A stretch of 47,580 bases of DNA from Lachnospiraceae bacterium. GTDB lineage: Bacteria; Bacillota; Clostridia; Lachnospirales; Lachnospiraceae. The notes beneath the pieces were generated by a model that searched no databases, was not told the origin of the DNA, and saw nothing but the letters and a program-made list of their open reading frames with translations. The position numbers were made by a program, and so were the translations under genes. Positions 1 to 8,702 of this stretch are shown here, one piece after another. The stretch spans positions 1 to 47,580 of the forward strand of contig JAGAQG010000038.1 in NCBI GenBank assembly GCA_017622875.1, read 5' to 3'. Within the stretch, counting starts at the first letter, position 1, and the number at the start of each line of letters is the position of its first letter.

Positions 1-71
1 AACTTTCTACTTTCCAGTCTGCAATGCCTGTTAAAGTGCGCCTAAAAATGAAAAGTTGCTACTTCATCTGT

Positions 72-135
72 GAAATCCTGCCAAAGCAGGATTTCTACCG
101 CTTTCAGTTCAAGATTGCGGAACTTGTTTCGCAAT
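72..135. repeat. Two inverted repeats at the left edge
   Basis: GAAATCCTGC and GCAGGATTTC form a perfect 10-bp inverted repeat with a 4-nt loop (72-95). A second, 6-bp repeat (ATTGCG/CGCAAT) follows at 114-135. Neither has a T-tract, so they are not obvious terminators. I see no credible gene in positions 1-216. The structures may be an intergenic repeat or the end of something outside the window. Confidence 0.4.
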
Positions 136-216
136 TACCTATTTTTATTATTATACAATGTACTTGCTTCGTTCGACAATCATTTAACAATCATCTTTAA
201 TAAAATTAAGAATTCC

Positions 217-1161
217 TTAAAAATTCTGGCCACTCTGCCAGCTGTCTGTCGATGACATATTGAAACTGATTTCACTTCCATCCGAAACTGCTACAATCGT
301 TCCCTGCTCATCGGTACGATAAACCTCTGTCCCCAGCATTCTCAGTCTGTTTAATACCTCACTGTGCGGATGCCCATACTCATTATTTTCTCCACAGCTG
401 ATCACTGCATAAGTCGGTTTCACTGCCATTAAAAACAATTCTGAATTTGCACCAGAGCTTCCATGATGTGCTGCCTTATATACATCAGACGCCAATTCTC
501 TTCCCGACTTCAGCATGTCATCTTCCGCCTCCTCTTCCGCATCCCCTGTAAATAAAAAGCTGTTATCTCCATGCACCAAACGAAGTGCAATAGAATTATC
601 ATTGATATTATCATACGTATCATTTGGTGCCAGTATTGTAAATATAGCATTTCCAAGCTCATAGGTTTCCCCCGGTTTCGGCGAAATGCTTTTTACTCCC
701 TGCTCTTTCACGGCCCGAACAATGCCTTCATAACTGGCTGTATCACGTTCCAGTTCCGGCATCATCACAATATCACAGGAAATATTCTCAATGACCGTAT
801 CCAGACCTCCAATGTGATCCGAATCGGGATGTGTCCCGATCACATAATCCAAATGTTCAATCCCAAGATAATTTAAATAATCTACGATCTGCCAGCCTCT
901 ATTATTTTCGCCTCCATCAATGAGCATCGCATGGTCTCCCTGAAAGATCAATGTGGCGTCTCCCTGCCCCACATCAATAAAATGTACTTCCAGTTCTCCT
1001 GCATCTTCTGTCTCTGCATAAACCGGTTCTCCCTCTGGCACTTTTATGGACACTGTATTATTCAAAAAGAAATTGCCACTTAATGCTGCCAGTACCAGAA
1101 TCAACATTCCCAGAGATTTTTTCTTTCCTTTTCTACTTTTTCTGCCTCGTCTTCCAGTCAT
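217..1161 (-). CDS. ComEC/Rec2-like MBL-fold metallohydrolase, exported
   Basis: A 314-residue metallo-beta-lactamase-fold protein resembling the free-standing C-terminal domain of ComEC. A basic N-terminus followed by one hydrophobic segment (about residues 16-36) suggests export or membrane anchoring, with the catalytic domain outside. The metal-binding series is visible: HPDSDH near residue 111, TGDAE near 205, HHGSSG near 231 and GHPH near 262. The DNA-channel transmembrane part of a true ComEC is absent. The substrate is unknown; nucleic acid or phosphodiester hydrolysis is the family-based guess. An AGAGGAG ribosome site precedes the ATG. The gene is divergent from spmA and stands alone. 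Confidence 0.85.
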   Translation of the reverse strand: MTGRRGRKSRKGKKKSLGMLILVLAALSGNFFLNNTVSIKVPEGEPVYAETEDAGELEVHFIDVGQGDATLIFQGDHAMLIDGGENNRGWQIVDYLNYLGIEHLDYVIGTHPDSDHIGGLDTVIENISCDIVMMPELERDTASYEGIVRAVKEQGVKSISPKPGETYELGNAIFTILAPNDTYDNINDNSIALRLVHGDNSFLFTGDAEEEAEDDMLKSGRELASDVYKAAHHGSSGANSELFLMAVKPTYAVISCGENNEYGHPHSEVLNRLRMLGTEVYRTDEQGTIVAVSDGSEISFNMSSTDSWQSGQNF

Positions 1162-1192
1162 TTTTTCACTCCTCTAATTTATGTAGGTTTTT

Positions 1193-1220
1193 AGTATAAC
1201 ATATGTTCGATTTACATAAA
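1193..1220 (-). promoter_or_regulatory. Possible sigma-A promoter of the MBL hydrolase gene
   Basis: On the minus strand TTTATG and TATACT are separated by 16 nt, about 30 nt ahead of the start codon. The -35 match is weak. Confidence 0.35.
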
Positions 1221-1248
1221 ATAGAAAAAAAGGAACTTTGGAGACTCT

Positions 1249-1896
1249 ATGGACTACTTATGGGCAGGCATGCTCCTGATTGGAATCTTGTATGGTGCTC
1301 TGACAGGAAATATTACAAAAGTCAGTGATGCTGCACTATCCGCCGCAGGCGAAGCAATTTCTCTTTGCATTACCACCGCAGGAGTTCTCACTCTTTGGAC
1401 CGGACTTATGGAAATTGCAAAAACTTCCGGCATGATAACTTCTGCTACAAAAGCAATCCATCCGCTCATTACCTTTCTTTTTCCAAATCTTCCCAAGGAC
1501 CATCCTGCAGCGGAGCACATTTCTTTAAATTTTATTGCAAATTTTCTGGGACTGAACTGGGGTGCCACACCGGCCGGACTAAAGGCCATGGAAGAACTTG
1601 CAAATCTGGAACAGGAACGGGGGAATCCCTCCTACACAGAGAACGATCCAAAAATGCCCCGAATTGCTTCTGATGAAATGTGTACCTTCCTGATTATCAA
1701 CATATCCTCACTGCAGCTGATCCCAATCAATATCATTGCCTATCGCCAGCAATATGGCAGTGTCACTCCAACGGCTATCATCGGTCCTGCAATCATTGCA
1801 ACGCTGATCAACACAATCGTAGCTATTATTTTTTGTAAGATCATGCAGTCCCCCCGTTTTACTTTCATGAAAAAAAAGAACCGGAAATCTCAATGA
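1249..1896 (+). CDS. spmA: Spore maturation protein A (nucleoside-recognition domain)
   Basis: A 215-residue integral membrane protein of the SpmA/nucleoside-recognition (Gate) family. In Bacillus SpmA and SpmB contribute to core dehydration during sporulation. Hydrophobic segments at both ends and the LNFIANFLGLNWGATPAGLKAM block (about residues 93-114) are characteristic, as is the EMCTFLIINISSLQLIP stretch near 145. An SD-like GGAG precedes the ATG. No spmB follows; the next gene is convergent and overlaps the 3' end by 7 nt. The short basic tail (KKKNRKS) lies in that overlap. Confidence 0.85.
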   Translation: MDYLWAGMLLIGILYGALTGNITKVSDAALSAAGEAISLCITTAGVLTLWTGLMEIAKTSGMITSATKAIHPLITFLFPNLPKDHPAAEHISLNFIANFLGLNWGATPAGLKAMEELANLEQERGNPSYTENDPKMPRIASDEMCTFLIINISSLQLIPINIIAYRQQYGSVTPTAIIGPAIIATLINTIVAIIFCKIMQSPRFTFMKKKNRKSQ

Positions 1897-2384
1897 TTTC
1901 CGATTCTCTTTATCACTTCACTCGATACGATTCCAATGACAAGTCCCGTAACCACACCTGAAATTAAAAGTACAGGCCCGTAATACACCAAAGACATTGT
2001 CTCTAATACCAGCATCGCTACAAGAAGCTGCCCCACATTGTGGAACACACCACCTGCAACACTGACTCCGTAAACACTAAACTTCCCTGACTTTTTAAGC
2101 AGAAACATTGCACCAAAGCTTAAAACTCCGCCAGCCAGACTATATAACATGACCGATAAGTTTCCGAACATAAAACTTACCAGTGTAATTCTTACTATAT
2201 TAATTAAAAATGCCTCTGATGGCTTTAAATAATACAGCGCAAACAACACAACGATATTGGCAAGGCCAAGCTTCACTCCCGGAATCCCTACGGAAATCGG
2301 TAAGATTGCTTCCACATATCCAAAAATCATCGCAAGCGCTGTAAACAGCCCCATCATGGCCAGTTTTTTGGTATCAACTCTCAT
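1890..2384 (-). CDS. Gx transporter family / heptaprenyl diphosphate synthase component I-like protein
   Basis: A 164-residue membrane protein with about five hydrophobic segments. The start VDTKKLAMMGLFTALAMIFG and the LPISVGIPGVKLGLANI motif are typical of the Hpre_diP_synt_I (Gx transporter) family. Members sit in the membrane and resemble substrate-binding S-components; the older prenyl-synthase name is not well supported. The ATG lies two bases after the rsmI stop codon, so translation is probably coupled. The 3' end overlaps convergent spmA. Confidence 0.75.
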   Translation of the reverse strand: MRVDTKKLAMMGLFTALAMIFGYVEAILPISVGIPGVKLGLANIVVLFALYYLKPSEAFLINIVRITLVSFMFGNLSVMLYSLAGGVLSFGAMFLLKKSGKFSVYGVSVAGGVFHNVGQLLVAMLVLETMSLVYYGPVLLISGVVTGLVIGIVSSEVIKRIGNH

Positions 2385-2386
2385 AT

Positions 2387-3223
2387 TTATAACAATACCT
2401 GATAAATGTCGCGCTTTGACACGCCTCTGTCCTTCGCAACAGCTTTCATGGCTTCTTTTTTATCCATTCCCTTACTTAAATAGACCTCCATATGCTCTTC
2501 AACGGTCATTTCTTCCCATCTGGAACGCGCTTCCTTAACAATCTCCTGTCTGCTCTTTCCTTCAATAACAAGAACACATTCTCCCTTTGGCTCCTGTGTC
2601 TCGTAAAATTTTAAAATATCTTCAACGGTAGATGCAAAGGCAGTCTCATGTTTTTTAGTAAGCTCTCTGCAGAGTGTCATCCTGCGATTTCCGAGTGTCT
2701 CCAAAAGCTCGTTTAAAGTTTTGATCAGTCTGTGAGGCGCTTCATACAAAATAATTGTTCTTGTTTCATTCACCAGCTCTGAAAGCACTGCCTGACGTTC
2801 CTTTTTATCTGATGGCAAAAATGCTTCAAATGCAAATCTTCTGGTAGAAAGTCCCGACAAGGTAAGTGCTGTTATACATGCCGCAGGTCCCGGAAGAGAT
2901 GTCACCTCGATCCCTGCCTCATAGCACATTCTCACCAAATCTTCTCCCGGATCAGAAATCCCCGGAGTTCCCGCATCGGTAATGAGCGCAATATTGGTTC
3001 CTTCCTGCATCTTTCGGATCAAAACCTCTGCCTTTTCAATTTTGTTATATTCATGGTAGCTTGTCATCGGTGTATGGATATCAAAATGATTCAACAGCTT
3101 AATACTGTTTCTCGTATCTTCCGCCGCAATCAGATCCACTTCTTTCAATGTACGCAGAACTCTATAAGTAATGTCCTCCAGATTCCCAATCGGTGTGGCA
3201 CATAAATACAATTTTCCCTGCAT
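2387..3223 (-). CDS. rsmI: 16S rRNA (cytidine1402-2'-O)-methyltransferase
   Basis: A 278-residue tetrapyrrole-methylase-fold enzyme that 2'-O-methylates C1402 of 16S rRNA using SAM. The start LYLCATPIGNLEDITYR, AAEDTR, the glycine-rich ITDAGTPGISDPG and LPGPAACITAL are the family signatures. I chose the ATG at 3223 because AGGGAG lies 5 nt upstream and the protein then begins where family members do; an upstream in-frame start would add 13 unsupported residues. The gene sits in a leftward run with the TrmN6-like, ricT and holB genes, a common Firmicutes neighbourhood. Confidence 0.93.
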   Translation of the reverse strand: MQGKLYLCATPIGNLEDITYRVLRTLKEVDLIAAEDTRNSIKLLNHFDIHTPMTSYHEYNKIEKAEVLIRKMQEGTNIALITDAGTPGISDPGEDLVRMCYEAGIEVTSLPGPAACITALTLSGLSTRRFAFEAFLPSDKKERQAVLSELVNETRTIILYEAPHRLIKTLNELLETLGNRRMTLCRELTKKHETAFASTVEDILKFYETQEPKGECVLVIEGKSRQEIVKEARSRWEEMTVEEHMEVYLSKGMDKKEAMKAVAKDRGVSKRDIYQVLL

Positions 3224-3283
3224 GATTTCTCCCTTTTTCGGTTTCCTATGCCAAGTTAACACTTCTTAACCCGCGCATTGCCT

Positions 3284-4027
3284 CTATACTTCATAGTACA
3301 TTCTCTTCAATTCTTCCGTATAAACGCCCGGTTTCTCATAAACAATTAACGGTGGCTCCACAGTAATTCTGGAATTTCCGCCCTTTAATCCTTCTATAAG
3401 CACCATATTGGGTTCCTTATCCACGTAAGGATACACAAGACGCATACGTTTCGGCTCCAGATGATACTTTACCATCAGCGACATAATCTCCGCCAGTCTG
3501 AATGGCCGATGTACCATATAAAATCTGCCCTTTGATTTCAAGACCTTAGAAGCCTGCGAGATCATCTCCTCCAGAGAACAGGTAATCTCATGGCGTGCAA
3601 TGGCCTTGGCATCTTCCTGATTGACCAATCCGTGATTGCCAGTCATATAAGGCGGATTCATGGTAATAACGTGAAAAGAAGCAGCTCCGAAAATGTTTAC
3701 TGCCTCTTTCATATCGCCTGTCACAATCCCTATTTTTTCTTCTAATCCATTTAACGCGACACTTCTTCTCGCAAGATCAGCGCTTTCCTCCTGAATTTCC
3801 AGACCAAAGAATTTTTCTCCCTTTGTCTTTGCCTCCATAAGGATTGGGATGATACCGTTCCCGGTTCCCAGATCCAGCACTTTTTCTCCCGGCTTCGCCT
3901 TTGCAAAGGAGGATAAAAGCACCGCATCCATCCCGAAGCAGAAGCGCTCAGGATTTTGAATAATGCGATAGCCATTTCGCTGAAGGTCGTCGATCCGTTC
4001 CCCGGACTTTAAATTAATTGTCTTCAA
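3284..4027 (-). CDS. TrmN6-like tRNA (adenine37-N6)-methyltransferase (YabB family)
   Basis: A 247-residue class I SAM-dependent methyltransferase. SAM motif I is DLGTGNGIIP (about residues 52-61) and the catalytic NPPYM motif (about 124) marks an N6-adenine enzyme. It is the YabB/TrmN6 family member that usually lies beside rsmI in Firmicutes; the exact tRNA substrate here is inferred. The start is TTG, preceded by AAGGA, and overlaps the end of ricT by 14 nt. Confidence 0.85.
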   Translation of the reverse strand: MKTINLKSGERIDDLQRNGYRIIQNPERFCFGMDAVLLSSFAKAKPGEKVLDLGTGNGIIPILMEAKTKGEKFFGLEIQEESADLARRSVALNGLEEKIGIVTGDMKEAVNIFGAASFHVITMNPPYMTGNHGLVNQEDAKAIARHEITCSLEEMISQASKVLKSKGRFYMVHRPFRLAEIMSLMVKYHLEPKRMRLVYPYVDKEPNMVLIEGLKGGNSRITVEPPLIVYEKPGVYTEELKRMYYEV

Positions 4028-4925
4028 GCTTAGATTTTCCTTCTTTTCGTTCCAATGCTTCCAGTGCCTTTAACTCTTCATCAGCAACCGTTGCTTTTTC
4101 TTTTTTCTTACGAGGTTTAAAACGAAGCTCATTTGCCTTGTACTCACGGATTTCTTTTTCGTCATTATCCAGAGTTACAATAACCTTAACCAACTGACGA
4201 AGTACACTTAAGGAGTGAACTTCCCCTTTCAATCCATCTGGAGCTGTCACATAGTCGCCCACATTTGGAAGGCGGCTATTCAGTTCCTCGTAGGTTTCCT
4301 GTTCATTTTTCAGACAGCACATTAATCTTCCGCAGACACCGGAAATCTTTGTTGGATTCAAGGAAAGATTCTGTTCCTTCGCCATCTTAATAGAAACCGG
4401 AGCGAAGTCGGAAAGATAAGAGTGGCAGCAAAGCGGTCTTCCACAAATACCGATACCGCCTAAAATCTTTGTCTCATCACGCACACCGATCTGACGAAGC
4501 TCAATTCTTGTCTTAAATACCGCAGCCAGATCTTTTACCAGTTCACGGAAGTCAATTCTTCCATCTGCTGTAAAATAGAACAGCACCTTATTATTATCAA
4601 AGGTATATTCCGCATCAATCAGCTTCATTTCCAGCTCATGTTTATGAATCTTTTCCTGACAGATTTTGAAGGCTTCTTTTTCCTTCTCGCGGTTTTTCGC
4701 TGCTTTTTCATCATCCTCCGGTGTTGCTACGCGCATGACCGGTTTTAACGGCTGGACAATTTTATCGTCCTCCACCTCTTTCATACCAAGTACCACGTAA
4801 CCGTATTCCACGCCTCTGGCAGTTTCTACGACAACATGATCGCCCTGATAGATCTTTAATTTTCCAGGTGCAAAGTAGTATACCTTACCGGCATTACGAA
4901 AACGCACACCAATTACTTTTGCCAT
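4014..4925 (-). CDS. ricT: PSP1-domain regulator RicT (YaaT)
   Basis: A 303-residue PSP1-domain protein. In Bacillus RicT works with RicA and RicF as an iron-sulfur complex promoting RNase Y-dependent mRNA maturation. The two cysteine motifs CGRPLCC (about residue 156) and CGRLMCC (about 193) are intact. A lysine- and glutamate-rich coiled region (residues 76-95) and a charged tail frame the core. AAGGAG precedes the ATG. It lies between holB and the TrmN6-like gene, its usual place. Confidence 0.92.
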   Translation of the reverse strand: MAKVIGVRFRNAGKVYYFAPGKLKIYQGDHVVVETARGVEYGYVVLGMKEVEDDKIVQPLKPVMRVATPEDDEKAAKNREKEKEAFKICQEKIHKHELEMKLIDAEYTFDNNKVLFYFTADGRIDFRELVKDLAAVFKTRIELRQIGVRDETKILGGIGICGRPLCCHSYLSDFAPVSIKMAKEQNLSLNPTKISGVCGRLMCCLKNEQETYEELNSRLPNVGDYVTAPDGLKGEVHSLSVLRQLVKVIVTLDNDEKEIREYKANELRFKPRKKKEKATVADEELKALEALERKEGKSKLEDN

Positions 4926-4928
4926 ATA

Positions 4929-5918
4929 TTAATTCTCCTTCATGGTCAGCAGTAAAAGCTCCATGGTCAGATCAAAGTTTACATTGGCCGCCAAACGAAT
5001 CTTTGCCTTGTCCAATGCATTTAAGATTGTTTCAATCCCTTCATAGGAGCTTTGGGAAGCCATCTTTCTTAAGGTATGTATTTCATCAGAAAATACGATT
5101 GAAGATGGATTCCATGTTGCTTTATATAATAAGACATCCCGATACCAGACCATTAATAAATCCAGGTAATCAGAAATATCTGTCTTAAATTCCGTAATCT
5201 TATGCATGCTATTGATCAATTCAGAAATTTCCATATCCTGAATATATTTTACCAGATGAATTGCATGCTCCTTCATCTGACCGAATTCTTCTGACAATGC
5301 CAGTCTTCTCGCCTTACCGATATTCCCCTGTGCAAATGCTACACAGATATCTGCCTGATAATCAGGAATCTTTACCTGCTCCATCAAATATTTGCGCACC
5401 ATACTGTCCTTTACAGGTTTCAGATGCAAGGTCACACAACGGGATAAAATCGTCGGTAAAAAGCTTTCAGAATTTGTAGTGAGCAGTAAGATCACCGCAT
5501 ATGCAGGCGGCTCTTCGATTGTTTTTAAAAGAGCATTCTGTGCCTGTACATTCAGTTTTTCTGCTTCGTCTACAATGTAAATCTTATAAGGCCCTTTGTA
5601 TGGCTTGATCATAATATCACCGCAAAGCTGCTCTCTGATATCATCTACGCTGATAGTATTCGGCTTTTCATGAGTAATCCGAATGATGTCCGGATGATTC
5701 TTTCCTTCAGCCTGCTTACAGGAAGTACAATTTCCACAAGGTTCGGACCCCTTTTCCTCACACTGCAAAGTCGCCGCAAAAATATCTGCCAGAAAATTTT
5801 TCCCTGCTCCCTTTTCTCCATCAAAAATATATGCATGAGATACTTTTCCCATGGAAATGGCACTCTGTAAATGTTCAATGAGGTGTTCGTGTCCAATGAC
5901 ATCTTTAAATCCAAACAT
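4929..5918 (-). CDS. holB: DNA polymerase III delta' subunit
   Basis: A 329-residue AAA+ clamp-loader subunit. The Walker-A-like loop FDGEKGAGKNFLA (about 33-45), four zinc-type cysteines (CEEKG...CGNCTSC, 53-67) and VDEAEKL (about 115) with SRC (about 158) are visible. I chose the ATG at 5918, preceded by GGAGGGAGG, because MFGFKDVIGHE is the family start; the longer frame would add 11 residues. It loads the beta clamp with DnaX and HolA. Confidence 0.9.
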   Translation of the reverse strand: MFGFKDVIGHEHLIEHLQSAISMGKVSHAYIFDGEKGAGKNFLADIFAATLQCEEKGSEPCGNCTSCKQAEGKNHPDIIRITHEKPNTISVDDIREQLCGDIMIKPYKGPYKIYIVDEAEKLNVQAQNALLKTIEEPPAYAVILLLTTNSESFLPTILSRCVTLHLKPVKDSMVRKYLMEQVKIPDYQADICVAFAQGNIGKARRLALSEEFGQMKEHAIHLVKYIQDMEISELINSMHKITEFKTDISDYLDLLMVWYRDVLLYKATWNPSSIVFSDEIHTLRKMASQSSYEGIETILNALDKAKIRLAANVNFDLTMELLLLTMKEN

Positions 5919-5984
5919 GTGTCTGCCTCCCTCCGTCCTTAGACTTATCAATTTAGTATATCATAAAATCAAGTTCTGCCGCAA

Positions 5985-6572
5985 CTATTGAAACTGCGCG
6001 ATATGGCTTGTAATTTTCTCCAGACATTCCTTAAAATCATTATTTTCAAAACGTTTTGTAATCCCCGCTGCTGCAATGTTTTCTTCTGAGAAATCATCAC
6101 TGTCTGCAATATATCTGCGGCACATTTCCTTGTATTTCGGATTGTCCTGGGTTTTTTCCCGATCCAATGCTCTCTGCAGGCGCACGCCGTCATCTACTTC
6201 AATGTAAATTGGCTCTAACACGCCCTCTCCAAAATATTTTCTGCTGGCAACATAGGACTCCAGTGTCCCGATTACCACGTAATTGTTATTTTTCAGATCA
6301 ATCTGTTCATCACAAACAGTAAAATAATGCCACACACCATGAATGGTATTATAGGAACGTCTTTCGATTACCTTGCCCGCCGCTTCTAGTTCAGCCAGTT
6401 TTGCATCATCCACAAAATAATATTCCACTCCATCCGTTTCCCCCGCACGGATTGGACGTGTCGTATACATGACAATATTTTTTAACCCCAGTTTTTTATC
6501 ATTCATTAACTCTTTATAAAAGGAATCTTTGCCTGTAGAGCTTTTGCCCATTAAGTAAAAAATTCTACCCAT
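5985..6572 (-). CDS. Guanylate kinase-like protein
   Basis: A 195-residue P-loop protein of the guanylate kinase superfamily. The P-loop GKSSTGKDS is near the N-terminus, followed by TTRPIRAGETDGVEYYFVD, which matches the GMP-binding segment, and a later R-containing lid. It differs from canonical Gmk (the P-loop has KDS rather than KST), so its nucleotide substrate is uncertain. The ATG overlaps the end of the upstream decarboxylase gene by 22 nt, suggesting coupling. In related clostridia this pair precedes holB. Confidence 0.8.
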   Translation of the reverse strand: MGRIFYLMGKSSTGKDSFYKELMNDKKLGLKNIVMYTTRPIRAGETDGVEYYFVDDAKLAELEAAGKVIERRSYNTIHGVWHYFTVCDEQIDLKNNNYVVIGTLESYVASRKYFGEGVLEPIYIEVDDGVRLQRALDREKTQDNPKYKEMCRRYIADSDDFSEENIAAAGITKRFENNDFKECLEKITSHIAQFQ

Positions 6573-7957
6573 ACGATTTCAATCTCCCTCTCCTTCGTAA
6601 GTCCATACACTTCCAGCCCCTCTTCCAAATAGAACTGCAGCTGGCGCACACATCGCTCACTGATCTTTTCTCCCGGCGTAAGCAGCGGAATTCCTGGCGG
6701 ATAGATATATACATAAGACGCAGATGTTTCTCCCATGCTTTCTAAAAGCGGCAGAGATTTCTTTGGTTTCTCCACTGCCTCGCAGATACGCATCAGAGCC
6801 TTCGGCCGTCCCATCTCATCATCTTCGGCAAATTTCATTGGACTTTTCTGCAATGCTTCATCAATTTCCAGAAGTGCGTCCAGAAATCTGCGATAATATT
6901 CATCCGTATCAGCCACACTGGTCATGAACAATACGTAATGCGCCGAAACCATCTCCGACTGAATGTGATATTTTTGTACCAGCTGTTTATGAAGCTCTTC
7001 CCCAGAAATATTGCTGTTTTTGGTAGAAATCAGCACCTTGGAAATATCATAGTCAAATACATTTTCCGGCTCTAAGAGCTGTAAATTCTTTAACCCCGTC
7101 TTAAATGCTGCCCGAAGCTTTCCTAATCTGGCAAGATATTTCTTATAGGCCTCTCTTCCCTCTTCCACATACCAATGCATCGCAGAATCAATACTTGCCA
7201 TCAGCACATAGGAGGGGCTGGTGGTCTGAAACATCGTCAGATATTTTCGCACTTTTGCTTTATATTTATAATCTTTATTTATATGAATCAGCGCAGTCTG
7301 TGTCAGTGCAGGCAATGTTTTATGAGTACTTTGAATCACCACATCTGCTCCGCAGCGAATAGCACTTTTCGGGAAACCGCTTTCCTTTAAAAAGTGTGCC
7401 CCATGAGCCTCGTCAATAATGACCGTCACACCCTTTGCATGGGCCGCTTTTACGATCTCCCTTACATCCGATACAACACCGTCATAAGTTGGAGACGTTA
7501 AGATCAATGCGCTTGCTTCCGGATGTTTTTCTATGGAAGCTTCCACCATTTCCACGGTAATGCTGCCCAAAATTCCCTCCGGCAGCATTTCCGGATAAAG
7601 GTAATGCGTCTTTAATTCCCGAAGCTCTGCGGCGTGATAAACTGTTTTATGACAGTTTCTTGCCATGATAAGTTCACCGCCCTGCTTTGTGGCCGAAAAA
7701 ATCGCACTTAAAATACCGCAGCTGCTTCCATTTACCAGAAAATGCGTCTCATCTGACTGACATACGAGTGCCGCATGTTTTTCGGCCTCCTTAATAATTC
7801 CTTCTGCATGATGAAGATTATCAAACCCGTCAATTTCTGTAATATCAAAGCTGTAAGGATTTTCAAACTCCATAAGGGCACGCTTATGTCCCGGCATATG
7901 AAACGGTACATAATCTGATTTACCATATTCAATTAATGCATCATAGAGTTTTGTCAT
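6551..7957 (-). CDS. Orn/Lys/Arg decarboxylase family PLP enzyme
   Basis: A 468-residue fold-type I PLP enzyme of the short, wingless Orn/Lys/Arg decarboxylase family found in Firmicutes (speA/cad-like). PLP features are visible: PFHMPGHKR near residue 20, the IDEAHGAH aspartate motif near 183, and the Schiff-base lysine in STHKTLPALTQ near 213. The C-terminal domain ends with YPPGIPLLTPGE. The substrate (arginine, lysine or ornithine) cannot be read from sequence. AGGAGAAGCAGG precedes the ATG. It begins the leftward run with the kinase-like gene and holB. Confidence 0.85.
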   Translation of the reverse strand: MTKLYDALIEYGKSDYVPFHMPGHKRALMEFENPYSFDITEIDGFDNLHHAEGIIKEAEKHAALVCQSDETHFLVNGSSCGILSAIFSATKQGGELIMARNCHKTVYHAAELRELKTHYLYPEMLPEGILGSITVEMVEASIEKHPEASALILTSPTYDGVVSDVREIVKAAHAKGVTVIIDEAHGAHFLKESGFPKSAIRCGADVVIQSTHKTLPALTQTALIHINKDYKYKAKVRKYLTMFQTTSPSYVLMASIDSAMHWYVEEGREAYKKYLARLGKLRAAFKTGLKNLQLLEPENVFDYDISKVLISTKNSNISGEELHKQLVQKYHIQSEMVSAHYVLFMTSVADTDEYYRRFLDALLEIDEALQKSPMKFAEDDEMGRPKALMRICEAVEKPKKSLPLLESMGETSASYVYIYPPGIPLLTPGEKISERCVRQLQFYLEEGLEVYGLTKEREIEIVWVEFFT

Positions 7958-7994
7958 CCTGCTTCTCCTGCCTTTTAAAAACTTTTTCCACCTC

Positions 7995-8339
7995 TTAAAT
8001 ACTGCAGATTACAATTCCAACCAGGATCAGCCCCATACCAATAGCAGTCTTTTTATTAATTTTCTCTTTTAAGAAAATCCGTCCAAGAACTGCAACAAAT
8101 ACATAACCCATGGCTTCGATCATCGGCCCAATAGACAATGGAACATATTTATAAGAATACATAGTCAAAAAGGAGGACAGCAAAAATACGCTGTATGCTG
8201 CAATGACCAGTGGATTTAAATATTCTTCAATAATATTTTTATAAGTCTTATTCGCTGCTTTTTTCAGTAAGATCTGAGAGCAGGAAGAAATAAATACGCT
8301 GAAGATAAACAGCAGAATAAATGTATATTTAATGTTCAT
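7995..8339 (-). CDS. SMR/EamA-type four-helix membrane protein (ArnF-like)
   Basis: A 114-residue protein with four predicted transmembrane segments, ending in GRIFLKEKINKKTAIGMGLILVGIVIC, the classic closing motif of SMR/EamA proteins. It overlaps the preceding, similar-sized paralogue by 11 nt, so the two probably form a heterodimer, as ArnE/ArnF lipid-linked sugar flippases do. The adjacent polytopic glycosyltransferase supports a role in moving a lipid-linked sugar. Multidrug export is an alternative. Confidence 0.7.
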   Translation of the reverse strand: MNIKYTFILLFIFSVFISSCSQILLKKAANKTYKNIIEEYLNPLVIAAYSVFLLSSFLTMYSYKYVPLSIGPMIEAMGYVFVAVLGRIFLKEKINKKTAIGMGLILVGIVICSI

Positions 8340-8682
8340 TATTCGTCACCACCATATAAATTCCTATGAGAATGATCACAGCACCGATAATGGTCTTTAA
8401 TGTGATCGCTTCCTTAAACAACACTGCGCCCCAGAACATCCCCCAGATAATGGTGATTCCCTTGTTCGCATAAGCTACGGTCAATGGCATGTATTTTAAA
8501 ATTCTCTGCCATGCAAGGGCATAAAAGAATAATAAGAACAATACTAAGCCATAAAATAAGAAAAATTTGAAGGAAAACATTTCCTGAACTGCAGCTGTTT
8601 TAGAACATACACTCTCTAAAGAATATACGAACAGCAGCACATGCAGACACAGAATAACTTTCCAGTTTGTCTTCTTTTCCAA
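8329..8682 (-). CDS. SMR/EamA-type four-helix membrane protein (ArnE-like)
   Basis: A 117-residue, four-helix membrane protein with the family's LPLTVAYANKGITIIWGMFWGAVLFKE-type motif near residues 65-92. The start is TTG with a very strong AAAGGAGG 8 nt upstream. It lies between the glycosyltransferase-like gene and its paralogue, so the three form a small leftward operon. Function as half of a flippase dimer is inferred from the pairing. Confidence 0.7.
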   Translation of the reverse strand: MEKKTNWKVILCLHVLLFVYSLESVCSKTAAVQEMFSFKFFLFYGLVLFLLFFYALAWQRILKYMPLTVAYANKGITIIWGMFWGAVLFKEAITLKTIIGAVIILIGIYMVVTNNEH

Positions 8683-8702
8683 GATTGTTACCTCCTTTCA
8701 TT

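Noticed and set aside
571-876. A 101-residue rightward protein inside the MBL gene
   Set aside because: It is antisense to a well-supported conserved gene and has no ribosome site.
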